Below, piece by piece: positions 1-8,132 of a DNA stretch of 64,000 nt. A program made the translations under genes and the position numbers. Source of the DNA: Candidatus Wallbacteria bacterium (GTDB lineage Bacteria; Muiribacteriota; UBA6191; JACPRK01); the NCBI GenBank assembly GCA_016213845.1, contig JACQZN010000028.1, positions 62,001-126,000 on the forward strand, read 5' to 3'. Every line of letters begins with the position of its first letter. Position 1 is the first letter of the stretch. Under the pieces are notes generated by a model, which saw only the letters and a list, made by a program, of their open reading frames with translations, was not told where the DNA came from and made no database searches.

Positions 1-2
1 GC

Positions 3-749
3 TACAAGAGCTACACCGGCCCCTTCGTCGCCGTCGCCGACCGCGTCATGGCGACCGGCACGCCGGAGTTCACGCCCATCTTCTTCACCCCGTCGGATCG
101 CGCGCAGCTGGTCTACGTCGTTGCCCTGCGGGGCAAGGGCGGCAAGCCCGAGGGATTGCTGTCGCTGGCGCTGTTTGCGGCCACGGAGCAGGTCAACGTC
201 TGGATCGACGGCCTGGCACCCGGCCGGCAGGGCTACATCGCAGTGCTCGACGACCGCGGCCGGATGGTGGCGCTGACTGGCAACCCGCCGCCGCGGCTGC
301 TCCGGGCCCGCAAGGAGCAGCCCTTCGTCTTGCCCGCGGACGGCCTCGAGCGGATCTCCAACGTCGACTTCGACGGCCGCGAGCATCTGTTGATCGAGGA
401 GCCGTCCCGCACCCGGGCCCACTGGGTGGTGGTCGGTCTGCCGAAGGACGTGGCGCTGGCGCCACTGGCGAGCCTGCGGCTGCCCGCTGCCTTCGCCATG
501 GGCGCGGCGCTGCTGCTGGGATTGACTGCCGCGTGGATGCTGGGGCGCCGCATCCTGGGCCCCGTTCACGAGCTGGTTGCCGGCATCCGGAAAGTGGGTG
601 ACGGAGCGGTCTCGCACCGCATCCCGGAGCGTGGCTCCGACGAGCTCGGCGAGGCCGCGCGCGCCTTCAATGGCATGGCCGAGCGGCTGCAGCGCGACCA
701 GCTGATCGAGGACGTCTGGCGTGACGCGGCGCCCCCGCCGGAGGGTTGA
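3..749 (+). CDS. Cache/HAMP membrane sensor protein, 5' end outside window
   Basis: The frame is open from the left edge, so the true start lies outside. The visible part reads as an extracytoplasmic Cache-like sensing domain, a transmembrane helix (around nucleotides 480-560, rich in Ala/Leu) and a HAMP linker containing GSDELGEAARAFN. The protein stops about 20 residues after the HAMP domain. No kinase, cyclase or methyl-accepting output domain follows, which is unusual for this architecture. The stop lies 3 bp before the GTG of the carrier gene, so the two are probably co-transcribed. It likely senses a periplasmic ligand and signals through a partner; what that partner is cannot be seen. 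The HAMP call is firm and the Cache call moderate. Confidence 0.7.
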   Translation, partial: YKSYTGPFVAVADRVMATGTPEFTPIFFTPSDRAQLVYVVALRGKGGKPEGLLSLALFAATEQVNVWIDGLAPGRQGYIAVLDDRGRMVALTGNPPPRLLRARKEQPFVLPADGLERISNVDFDGREHLLIEEPSRTRAHWVVVGLPKDVALAPLASLRLPAAFAMGAALLLGLTAAWMLGRRILGPVHELVAGIRKVGDGAVSHRIPERGSDELGEAARAFNGMAERLQRDQLIEDVWRDAAPPPEG

Positions 750-752
750 CCC

Positions 753-3383
753 GTGGGCCGCATCGCCAGGCTCCTCGGCATCCAGGCGGCCGCCTTCCCC
801 CGCTTCGCTGCCATCACGGCCGCCTTCGCGCTGACGCAGTGCGTTGCGCTGATGGTGTACCTCGTCTCGACGACTCTCTTCCTGCACCGCTGCGGAGCCG
901 CGTACCTGCCCTGGACTTCTCTCTCGGGGTACGTTCTGGCGCTGGCCCTGAGCGCCGTTTTCCGCTCACTGCGGGCCGCGCGGCCATTTGCGCTCCTCAC
1001 GGGCTACTTCATCGCTTACTCCATCTTTCTCGGACTGGCTCGCGCCAACGGCTCCTCCGGGTCGTTTTACGCCCAGGCAGCGATCCAGTCGATCGTCGTC
1101 CCGTTCCCGATTCTCTGCTGGATGCTCTTCTGGAATACCCTGGAGGGTGTCCTCGTGATCCAGGAGGTCAAGACCTGGACCCCGCTCGTCACGGCCGGCG
1201 CCTTCCTCTGCCAGATCCTCACCGGCCTCGCCACCGGACCGCTGGGCAGGGTGGCCGGGCTCGAGAACCTGTTCCTCGCGGGAATCCTGGGGCTGGCGCT
1301 GGCGCTGGCAATCCTCGGGGGTGTCGTGTCGGAGGCGCGCGGCCCTGTCGGCGCGCCCGGCCCGGAGCAGGCCCCGGCCGCCCTGGAGCTCGGCAAGGAG
1401 CCGCTGCTGGCCGGCATCGCGCGCCTCGTGGCGGCCTTCGCCATCTTCAAGTACCTGGTCGACTACCAGCTCAATCGCGCCGTCTCCGAACAGTTCACCT
1501 CGGCGGCCGACGTCGCGGCCTTCCTGGGCCGCTTCGACTCCGTCATCAAGACGACCATCTTCCTGCTCCAGACGACCCTGACCGGCCGGCTCCTCGCCTG
1601 GTTCACGCCCGGCAAAGTCCTGTCGGCCATGCCGGTGCTGCTGGCGGTCGCCTGCGGCGCAGTCCTGGCCGGCGGCGGCTTCCCCGCGATCCTGGCCGCC
1701 AACCTCGCCTTCACGGTCTTCGACAAGGGCGTCAACCGCTCCTGCCTGGCGCTCTTGCTGGCGCCCTTCCCGCCGGACAAGGCCCGGCAGGCCCGGCTGC
1801 GGCTGGATGGGCAGATCTATGGCGCCGGCGTCGTCTCGATCTCGGTGGCGATGATCGCTCTTCCAGCACTCCTGGAGCCCCGGGTGACCTTCGCGGTGCT
1901 GCTGGCGCTCGCGGCGGGTTACCTGGCCGCCAGTCTCCGTATCGACGTTCGCTACGTTGCGGCGCTGGAGGCAAACCTGCTCGCAGGAGCCGACGCGGAT
2001 CGCGCGAGCGCCCTGTCCAGACTGCGCGCTTTCTCCGGACGCCGCCGCGTGGAGGCCCTGAAGGCGCTGCTCGCCTCCGGGGACCCTGAGCACCGCCGTC
2101 AGGCCGCCGCCGAGCTCGGCCGCGCGGGCGGGGCGGAAGCCGGCGCTGCGCTGGCCGCGGCGATCTCGGGTGAAAAGGACCCGATGGTGCTGTCGAGTCT
2201 CATTTCGCACTTGCCTCCGACCGCCGGCGCCGCGGCGGCCCTCAGTCGCTGCGCTACTTCCCCGGACTCGCGCGTCCGCGCCAACGCGGCCGAAGGTCTC
2301 GGCCGGCTCGGCGGGGAGCAGGGGGGCGCGCCGCTCTCCGCGCTACTTTCGGACTCCCACCCCCGCGTTCGCGCCAGCGCCGCGGCGTCCCTGGCAAGAG
2401 TGGCGCGCACCCGTGACGAGGTCGTCGCGGGGCTCGGCACCCTGCGACGGATGGTGACGGCTCCGTCCGCCAGCGACCGCGCGGCCGCGTGCTGGGCGCT
2501 CGGCAAGATCGGCCACCGGGCGCTGGTCCCAGCCCTGGCCGAACGGCTTGCCGACGAGTCGCAGCTCGTGCGCCGGCAGGCCGCGCTGGGGCTGGAGCGG
2601 GCGTGGGCGCCCGGCGCGCTGCCGGCGCTTCACGCGGCGGCCGAGCGGGCCGACAACGCCCCGATCCTCAACGTGCTGCGACGGACCATTGCCCGGTTGG
2701 AAGACCGCACCGAGTCCGAGGTGCTCTGGGCGATGGGAAGGCTCGACCGCCTGGAGCGGCAGACGCTGGCCACGCAGCTTTCCGGCCTGGGACGCCGCGG
2801 GCCGGGGATGCTGGCGCGCGTGCTGGCGGTCGAGGACCCCGCCTATCGCACCAGGCTGGGCCAGGCCGTACGCGAGGTCCGCTCCGCCGAAGCTCGGGAT
2901 GCCCTGGCCGAGGCGCTCGGCCCCGCGGACGCCGGTCCGGCAGGCGCTGGCGCCGTCACGCTGGCGCCCTTGCTCGAGGCCGCACGTCGTCCCGGTGCGC
3001 CCGCAGACGTCTGGCGGCTGCTGGCCAAGCTGCGAAGCCGCCGCAATGCCCCGGATGTCGTCCGGTTTGCGCAGGAGTCCGTGGCCGAGGCTTGCCGGCT
3101 CCTGGCAGCCGGTGCCTTGCCGAGCTCCGTGCTCGTCAGGCGTGCCGTCGTCCGCTCCGCCCGTCTGGTTGCCGTCGCTTCGGGAGACGGGGCGCTGGCG
3201 CCGGCGCTCTTGAGCGCGGCCGCCGCGCGTGAGCGCCGCCGCTCGGGGCTCACCATCGAGCTGCTGGAGAAACGGCTCGACGAAGGGCCGCTGCGTCGAG
3301 ACGTGCGCGCGCTCCTGGAGGCCTGCGCTGACCCTGCCCGGCTCCGTGCCGTCGCCGCGCAGATCGCCGGAGCGTCAGGCTGA
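753..3383 (+). CDS. NTT-like (ATP/ADP carrier family) membrane protein with C-terminal HEAT repeats
   Basis: The 876-residue product has about 400 N-terminal residues with roughly ten to twelve hydrophobic helices. This part contains segments typical of NTT/TlcA-like carriers, such as FKYLVDYQLNRAV followed by FLGRFDSV, and the NRSCLALLLAPFPPDKARQA region. From about residue 430 to the end it consists of Ala/Leu/Arg-rich helical pairs with recurrent VRANAAEGLGRLG-type units, which are HEAT repeats. Nucleotide carriers fused to HEAT repeats are known in free-living bacteria, where the substrate is usually unproven. The GTG start lies 3 bp after the sensor stop. The 3' end overlaps the convergent APC permease by 9 bp. 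Family assignment is good; nucleotide exchange itself is inference. Confidence 0.7.
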   Translation: MGRIARLLGIQAAAFPRFAAITAAFALTQCVALMVYLVSTTLFLHRCGAAYLPWTSLSGYVLALALSAVFRSLRAARPFALLTGYFIAYSIFLGLARANGSSGSFYAQAAIQSIVVPFPILCWMLFWNTLEGVLVIQEVKTWTPLVTAGAFLCQILTGLATGPLGRVAGLENLFLAGILGLALALAILGGVVSEARGPVGAPGPEQAPAALELGKEPLLAGIARLVAAFAIFKYLVDYQLNRAVSEQFTSAADVAAFLGRFDSVIKTTIFLLQTTLTGRLLAWFTPGKVLSAMPVLLAVACGAVLAGGGFPAILAANLAFTVFDKGVNRSCLALLLAPFPPDKARQARLRLDGQIYGAGVVSISVAMIALPALLEPRVTFAVLLALAAGYLAASLRIDVRYVAALEANLLAGADADRASALSRLRAFSGRRRVEALKALLASGDPEHRRQAAAELGRAGGAEAGAALAAAISGEKDPMVLSSLISHLPPTAGAAAALSRCATSPDSRVRANAAEGLGRLGGEQGGAPLSALLSDSHPRVRASAAASLARVARTRDEVVAGLGTLRRMVTAPSASDRAAACWALGKIGHRALVPALAERLADESQLVRRQAALGLERAWAPGALPALHAAAERADNAPILNVLRRTIARLEDRTESEVLWAMGRLDRLERQTLATQLSGLGRRGPGMLARVLAVEDPAYRTRLGQAVREVRSAEARDALAEALGPADAGPAGAGAVTLAPLLEAARRPGAPADVWRLLAKLRSRRNAPDVVRFAQESVAEACRLLAAGALPSSVLVRRAVVRSARLVAVASGDGALAPALLSAAAARERRRSGLTIELLEKRLDEGPLRRDVRALLEACADPARLRAVAAQIAGASG

Positions 3384-4718
3384 AGTCTCGGACCGCTTGC
3401 GGCTTGCCAGCAGCCTCGGCGCGCCGACTGCGGCGCCAATCGCCAGCGCAACAGCAGCGCCCACCAGGTAACTCCGGTGACTCGTCGAAAGCAGCAGCAG
3501 ACAGACTGCGAGCGCAGTCACCGGGATCAGATTTCCGTAGGGGATTCGCACCGGGCGCGGCAAGTCGGGTCGCGTGCGACGCAGGACCAGCACGCCCAAA
3601 ATGGTCGGCAGGTACTGGAGCAAGCTGGCGAGCACCGAGAGCACGGCCAGCGTTTCGAAGGTTCCGCTCGCACAGAGCGCCAGCGTCAGGCCGCTGGTGA
3701 CGAACACGGCCGCGCGCGGCGCCCCCGTGCCAGCGGAGAGCCGGGCTAGCGCCGCCGGCATCCATCCGTCCGCCGCCAGGACCCAGAGCGAGCGCGGCCC
3801 CGTGAAGGCTATGCTGGCATTGACGCTGGCCAACGCCGCCAAGGACGACGCGGCCACCACCAGCGAAAGCAGGCGGCTGCCGCTCGCGGCATCCTCCAGA
3901 GGCGTCGCCGAGCCCGCGCCCCCCAGCGAGACCACGGCTGCCTGGATCACCACGTAGAAGCCCGTCGCCAACACGAGCACCGCTCCCAGCGCCTGCGGCA
4001 CGTTTTGCTCCGCGTCACGGGTCTCCCCGGCCGGCACCGGGATCTCCTCGAACCCCGAGAATGTGTAGAGCACCAGCAGCAAGCCCCCGAGGAGGTCGAC
4101 GCCCGGCGTGCCCAGCCCGGGAATGGCCTTCTCGTCGATCTCGGGCAGCGCCCAGAGCGCGAAGAACGAGAGCGGCGCCAGCTTGAGCAGCGCCAGCCCG
4201 TTGTTGCTGGCCGCGCCGTGACGCGCGCCGCGCAGGTTGACCATCGCCAGGATCACGATGACCGCGCACGCCAGCGTGGTGGCCATCGCGGGCGTCGCGT
4301 CGAGCGGCAGCCCCACCGCCGCCGCCAGGCCGGACAGCCGCCGGGCCAGCATCTCGCCGAAGGAGACCGCCACCGCGGCCCCGCCCACCAGGCAAGACAG
4401 CCACATGACCCAGCCGACCAGGAACCCCGTGAAGGGCCCGAAGGCCTCCCGGGCGTACGCGCAAGCGCCGCCGTTGCGCGGGAACATCGAGGCCATCTCC
4501 GCGAAGCAGTAGGCGATGGCCAGGCAGAGCACCCCTCCCGCGGCGAACGCGGCCGCCGCCAGCGAACCGAGCTTGCCTGCGATGAGTCCCGGCGAGAGGA
4601 AGATTCCGGACCCGATGACGGAATTGAGTCCCAGGCAGATCAGGTCGAAAAGCCCCAGGCGCCGCTGGAGTCCGTGGGTCTGCCGCTCGGCTCCGGCACC
4701 TCTCGTGTCCTCGGTCAC
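3375..4718 (-). CDS. APC-superfamily amino acid permease
   Basis: The 447-residue integral membrane protein has about twelve helices. It begins with the family-typical segment DLICLGLNSVIGSGIFLSPG, in which the G-S-G-I-F motif of helix 1 binds the substrate backbone. It probably imports or exchanges amino acids at the inner membrane; the substrate is not predictable. I chose the GTG at 4718 because it follows a TACAAT element by 8 bp, which would make a leaderless message, and because upstream residues are not family-like. The first thirteen codons and the upstream region are duplicated at 8008-8098. The 3' end overlaps the NTT-like gene. Confidence 0.85.
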   Translation of the reverse strand: MTEDTRGAGAERQTHGLQRRLGLFDLICLGLNSVIGSGIFLSPGLIAGKLGSLAAAAFAAGGVLCLAIAYCFAEMASMFPRNGGACAYAREAFGPFTGFLVGWVMWLSCLVGGAAVAVSFGEMLARRLSGLAAAVGLPLDATPAMATTLACAVIVILAMVNLRGARHGAASNNGLALLKLAPLSFFALWALPEIDEKAIPGLGTPGVDLLGGLLLVLYTFSGFEEIPVPAGETRDAEQNVPQALGAVLVLATGFYVVIQAAVVSLGGAGSATPLEDAASGSRLLSLVVAASSLAALASVNASIAFTGPRSLWVLAADGWMPAALARLSAGTGAPRAAVFVTSGLTLALCASGTFETLAVLSVLASLLQYLPTILGVLVLRRTRPDLPRPVRIPYGNLIPVTALAVCLLLLSTSHRSYLVGAAVALAIGAAVGAPRLLASRKRSETSA

Positions 4719-4768
4719 GGACTGGGATTGTACAGGAGTCGCCGTGCGAGAGTCGCCTGCGCCACGGC
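4678..4768. repeat. Left copy of 91-bp direct repeat (APC permease start and upstream region)
   Basis: This stretch matches 8008-8098 at a constant offset of 3330 bp with about three substitutions. It holds the first codons of the APC permease (minus strand) and the region that, in the right copy, leads into the iron-binding-protein gene. It marks a segmental duplication flanking the 4.9-8.0 kb block. Confidence 0.9.
4727..4732 (-). promoter_or_regulatory. -10-like element, possible leaderless promoter of APC permease
   Basis: On the minus strand TACAAT, one mismatch from TATAAT, ends 8 bp before the chosen GTG. Transcription starting 6-7 bp downstream would begin at or next to the start codon. 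No good -35 hexamer is visible 17 bp upstream. The element is conserved in the second copy of this region. Confidence 0.4.
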
Positions 4769-4770
4769 CC

Positions 4771-4884
4771 GCCGGCATTCCCGATGCCTACCGGGACCCG
4801 GCGAGCAGGTGGTACGGCTTCGGCGGCCGGGCGCGGGGACCCTCGAGACAATGAGAGTTCGGTTCGAGGCCGTCGAGGCAGCCA
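4771..4884 (+). pseudogene. Relic of iron ABC transporter binding-protein gene, two internal fragments joined
   Basis: Bases 4771-4835 match 8460-8524, inside the intact binding-protein gene, with about four differences in 65. Bases 4839-4884 match 9057-9102, its 3' part, with about five differences in 46. Everything between these blocks, and between the repeat at 4678-4768 and the first block, is missing. The relic therefore keeps three colinear pieces of the gene and its upstream region with two large deletions. It cannot encode a functional protein. Confidence 0.9.
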
Positions 4885-5033
4885 GGACCTCGAGGCGCTG
4901 GAGCCACTCCGACACCGCTTCGGAAGCCTCCCCGAGCGTCAACGGAGAAGCAAAGACCCTGGCGCTCGTGACGAGGCGGACGAAGGCGAACATCACCGCG
5001 CACGCTCTGCAGCTAGGCGCCTGCGAGTAACTC

Positions 5034-5318
5034 GTGAGCATCGCCCTGCAAGCCGCAAAGGACGGTCGCGAGGCCCCGCCTATCGCTCGCAAGACGAGTT
5101 ACGTGGCCATGCGCCGCAAGAGCTACGTCGTCTGGCAGATGAACATCTCGCAGGTGCAGCGCCAGATCATGCTCCTGCTGGCTGACGGAATGGACCTGGT
5201 CACGGCCCTGTCCAAGCTGGCGCGCTTCAGCGAAGCCGAGTCCCTGACCGCTAACATTCGCGCCTGGTTCAAGGACTGGATCGAGGAAGGGCTGTTCCGC
5301 GGAGTCGAAGTCCGGTAA
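5034..5318 (+). CDS. Small protein resembling the C-terminal domain of HvfC/DUF2063-type proteins
   Basis: The 94-residue frame starts at GTG 5034; an alternative start is ATG 5109. An in-frame TAA lies just upstream. The C-terminal 60 residues look like a compact helical domain with a pattern such as QRQIMLLLADGMDLVTALS followed by IRAWFKDWIEEGLF. I recall this kind of sequence from the C-terminus of HvfC-like proteins, partners of DUF692 (HvfB/BufB-type) peptide-modifying enzymes; a PqqD-like winged helix is another possibility. No partner enzyme is present. It may be a fragment left by the rearrangement that made the neighbouring relic. Confidence 0.4.
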   Translation: MSIALQAAKDGREAPPIARKTSYVAMRRKSYVVWQMNISQVQRQIMLLLADGMDLVTALSKLARFSEAESLTANIRAWFKDWIEEGLFRGVEVR

Positions 5319-5372
5319 TCCCGCATCGAGACCCTCGGGTGGGTGCGGGTCCCACCTCGAGCTCCTGGAATC

Positions 5373-5924
5373 TCACGGCCCGCTAGTACGTTGCCGGCCG
5401 CCTCCAGCCGACTGGCCTGCGTTGTCTCCTGACGCCTTCTTCTGCTGACCCAGCTTGCCGCGCTGCCGCATCCGATAGATTGAACTCTGGCCAACGTCCA
5501 GGTGATCTGCGCACTCGACCACCCACGCGTCTTCCTTTACCTTGAGCTCTCGGTAGATCAGCATCTTCTGGTCGTGGAGCGCCTGTATCTGGGGCATCAG
5601 CCCCTGGATCGCCTCCATCAACTGAGCTCGTCGCTCCTCGAGCCCGATCGTGCCTCCGGTCGCCGAGGAGGGATCGGAGTGCCCGGTCTTTTGCTGCTCG
5701 GACGTCAGTTGCTTCAGCTGGGTCTCGAGCGCCTTCCTCTGAGCCTCCAGCGGCGCCAGCTGGGCGAAGATAGGCATCGTGCGCTGCTTGCGTTCCTCAC
5801 GAATTGCCAGCTTCTTCTGCAAACAGGCGGCCCTGGCCGCCGCGACGGCTTCCCTGGTTTCGGCATTGGCAAGTGAGACGGCCGTCAGGCAGAGCGCCAG
5901 GATGATTGCAAAACTGCGGTGCAT
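5373..5924 (-). CDS. Secreted coiled-coil protein of unknown function
   Basis: I chose ATG 5924 because a GGAGGGA ribosome site precedes it and the first 21 residues form a clear signal peptide ending in SLANA. The 183-residue product is then rich in Gln, Lys, Glu and Arg with heptad-like spacing over residues 45-135, suggesting a long coiled coil. The tail contains ADHLDVGQSSIYRMRQRGKL, which looks like a helix-turn-helix. That is odd in an exported protein and may be coincidental. No family was recognised. It stands alone between the HvfC-like fragment and the YCII gene. Confidence 0.6.
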   Translation of the reverse strand: MHRSFAIILALCLTAVSLANAETREAVAAARAACLQKKLAIREERKQRTMPIFAQLAPLEAQRKALETQLKQLTSEQQKTGHSDPSSATGGTIGLEERRAQLMEAIQGLMPQIQALHDQKMLIYRELKVKEDAWVVECADHLDVGQSSIYRMRQRGKLGQQKKASGDNAGQSAGGGRQRTSGP

Positions 5925-6084
5925 GAATCTCCCTCCGAGTCCTCCGTCAACCGATCTCTTTGGCAGGCCAGTATAAGCGCCGGGAGGTTGGCTGGAGCTC
6001 ATCCTGGGGCCTGGGTGCCCGCAGATGTCACTCATCTTGTCCTACCTTCTCAGGATTGCACTCTCGCTGAATCTCCTCGCGGCG

Positions 6085-6474
6085 TCAGACGGAAGCGGCG
6101 AGCGACGCCTCGATCGCTTCGCAGTGTCCGAGCGGGCGAAGCTCGATGCCCCATCCCAGCTCTTCTCCGATACGCGCCGCGGGGTGCAGCGACGCGAGCC
6201 GCACGGCCTCCTCGAACGTGTCCGCCTCCAGGAGAACAAAGCCGCCAACGACCTCTTTCGTATCGACGAACGGACCGTCGGTGACTGTCAACTTGCCCGA
6301 ACGCAGCCGCATCGCCTTCGAGCCCCAGTCGAGACTCGCCGACCCCACGAGCTTGCCCGTCGCCTTCAGCTCGGCGTCGAACGCCTGGCACTTCTCGCCG
6401 AGTGCGGCGAGATCGCTCTTGGAGAGCTGATTGAACTTGTCCTCGTTGCCGTAAGCCAGGAGCAGGTACTTCAT
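6085..6474 (-). CDS. YCII/DGPF-domain protein
   Basis: The start at ATG 6474 is supported by a GGAGGT site 8 bp upstream and by the family-like opening MKYLLLAYGNEDKF. The 129-residue product contains the DGPFVDTKEVVGGF motif that gives the DGPF family its name, within a YciI-like ferredoxin fold. Such genes are a hallmark neighbour of ECF42-type sigma factors, and here it lies divergent from one. The biochemical role is not established; it may sense small molecules or act as an auxiliary of the sigma factor. Confidence 0.9.
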   Translation of the reverse strand: MKYLLLAYGNEDKFNQLSKSDLAALGEKCQAFDAELKATGKLVGSASLDWGSKAMRLRSGKLTVTDGPFVDTKEVVGGFVLLEADTFEEAVRLASLHPAARIGEELGWGIELRPLGHCEAIEASLAASV

Positions 6475-6527
6475 TTCGAGACCTCCGATTCGTTGCGGCG
6501 ATCGACGTTGTTCGATAGCCTCACACC

Positions 6528-7790
6528 TTGGTCGATTGGCTTGAGAGCCCTTCGACAGAAATCGTGAAAGATTTTTTCGACGAATTGTACCGGGCAGAAT
6601 CGCGGGGCGTGCTCGCAACACTCGTCCGGCTGCTGCGAGACATCGATCTCGCCGAGGAGGCTCTCTCGGAAGCGTTCGCTGCTGCCGTCGAGCGCTGGCC
6701 CGCACAAGGTGTGCCCGAGAACCCGCGCGCCTGGCTCGTATCGGCCGGGCGCTTCAAGGCCATCGACTCGTTGCGGCGGCGGGCTCGCGTGAACGCGAAC
6801 CTCGAAGTGCTCGCCAATGTGCTGGTTGCGCCGGCCGCCGATCCCGCGGGCAGGACCGATGAAGTGCGCGACGACCAGTTGCGTCTGGTGTTCACGTGCT
6901 GTCATCCCGACCTGCCGCTCGAGGGTCAGGTTGCGCTCACGCTGCGCGAGGTCTGCGGCTTGACTACCGACGAGATCGCGCGCGCGTTCCTGACGACATC
7001 TCCCACGATTGGGCAGAGGATCGTGCGGGCCAAGGCGAAGATCAGGGACGGTTGCATCCCTTACGAGCTTCCCGCGCCTTCCGAGCTCGGCGAACGACTC
7101 GATGCCGTGCTGACCATCGTGTACCTCGTCTTCAACGAGGGGTACCGCGCGTCGTCGGGCCCGTCACTTACGCGGGGCGATCTGTCCGGTGAGGCGATTC
7201 GACTCGGCCGGCTGCTGGCGCGACTGCTGCCGGAGCCGGAAGTCCTCGGGCTGCTGGCGCTGATGATTCTGAACGAGTCGCGCCGGCGCGCCCGCACAGG
7301 CCCTGACGGCGAGCTCGTGCTCATTGCGGACCAGGATCGCGCGCTCTGGGCTGGAGCGCTCATCGCCGAAGGCTGCTCGCTCGTGGAACGTTCCCTGCGC
7401 TCGCTCAGGTTCGGCCGGTACACGCTGGAAGCCGCGATTGCCGCTGTCCACTCAGAGTCTCCCTCCTTGGCAGCGACCGATTGGGCACAGATTGTCGGGC
7501 TCTACGACGTGCTTTATCGGCTATCCCCTTCTCCTGTCGTGGCGCTCAATCGTGCGGTCGCGCTCTCCATGCGAAGCGGACCCGAAGTGGCGCTTCCCGA
7601 GGTGCGCGCGCTGGCCACAACGGAGCTCGAGGCCTACCAGCCGGCGCACGCGGCCCTGGCCGATCTCTCCGGCCGCGCGGGTCGCCTCGACGACGCTCGC
7701 GCCGCCTACCGGCGCGCTCTCGAGTTGACGTGCTCCGAGCCCGAGCGGCGCTTCCTCGAACGCCGGCTACGGGAGCTGGGCAGGGCATAG
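6528..7790 (+). CDS. ECF RNA polymerase sigma factor, ECF42-type with C-terminal helical extension
   Basis: The product contains sigma region 2 (AESRGVLATLVRLLRDIDLAEEALSEAF in pieces, then NPRAWLVSAGRFKAIDSLRR) and region 4 (LRLVFTCCHPDLPLE, LREVCGLTTDEIARAFL, TIGQRIVRAKAKI). A helical TPR-like extension of about 200 residues follows, ending in LERRLRELGR. That extension and the adjacent DGPF gene are typical of the ECF42 group, which lacks a classical anti-sigma factor and is thought to be controlled through the extension. Start choice is uncertain: TTG 6528 gives 420 residues, and the in-frame GTG 6564 fits family length better. The divergent arrangement implies a shared promoter region at 6475-6563. 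Confidence 0.9.
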   Translation: MVDWLESPSTEIVKDFFDELYRAESRGVLATLVRLLRDIDLAEEALSEAFAAAVERWPAQGVPENPRAWLVSAGRFKAIDSLRRRARVNANLEVLANVLVAPAADPAGRTDEVRDDQLRLVFTCCHPDLPLEGQVALTLREVCGLTTDEIARAFLTTSPTIGQRIVRAKAKIRDGCIPYELPAPSELGERLDAVLTIVYLVFNEGYRASSGPSLTRGDLSGEAIRLGRLLARLLPEPEVLGLLALMILNESRRRARTGPDGELVLIADQDRALWAGALIAEGCSLVERSLRSLRFGRYTLEAAIAAVHSESPSLAATDWAQIVGLYDVLYRLSPSPVVALNRAVALSMRSGPEVALPEVRALATTELEAYQPAHAALADLSGRAGRLDDARAAYRRALELTCSEPERRFLERRLRELGRA

Positions 7791-8007
7791 AGTCTTCGTC
7801 TGTAACTTCTCCGCGAGAGAGCAAGTAGATCGAGCTGCGCGAGCTAGGTGGTCCGGGAAGCTGAGCTCGCGGATTCGAATCGCCGTCGCTATCAGGCGGT
7901 GGCCTCGACCTGTCGTACTCCAGTGCGTTGAACGCCCTGGCCATCCGGCCGTTCGAAGAGCGCGCACGGCGGGTCAAGCCGTCAAGCTGGCGTACTTCAG
8001 CAGTGGC
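7791..8007. other. Intergenic stretch, nothing recognised
   Basis: This stretch between the sigma-factor gene and the right copy of the direct repeat shows no convincing gene or RNA. A short GGATTCGAATC near 7870 resembles a tRNA T-loop, but no tRNA can be folded around it. Confidence 0.4.
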
Positions 8008-8098
8008 GTCTGCCGCTCGGCTCCGGCACCTCTCGTGTCCTCGGTCACGGACTGGGATTGTACCGGAGTCGCCGTGCTAGAGTCGCCCGCGCCGAGGG
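8008..8098. repeat. Right copy of 91-bp direct repeat, carries truncated APC permease start
   Basis: This matches 4678-4768 with about three substitutions. On the minus strand it holds thirteen codons of the APC permease, after which homology ends abruptly near 8008, so this end is a broken permease copy. On the plus strand it leads directly into the intact binding-protein gene and likely carries its promoter. Confidence 0.9.
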
Positions 8099-8132
8099 CC
8101 CCCGGGCCGTCCGTCCACAAGGAGTCGTGATC

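Noticed and set aside
7840..7885. tRNA-like T-loop sequence GGATTCGAATC
   Set aside because: Only the loop is similar; no acceptor, D or anticodon arm can be folded around it.
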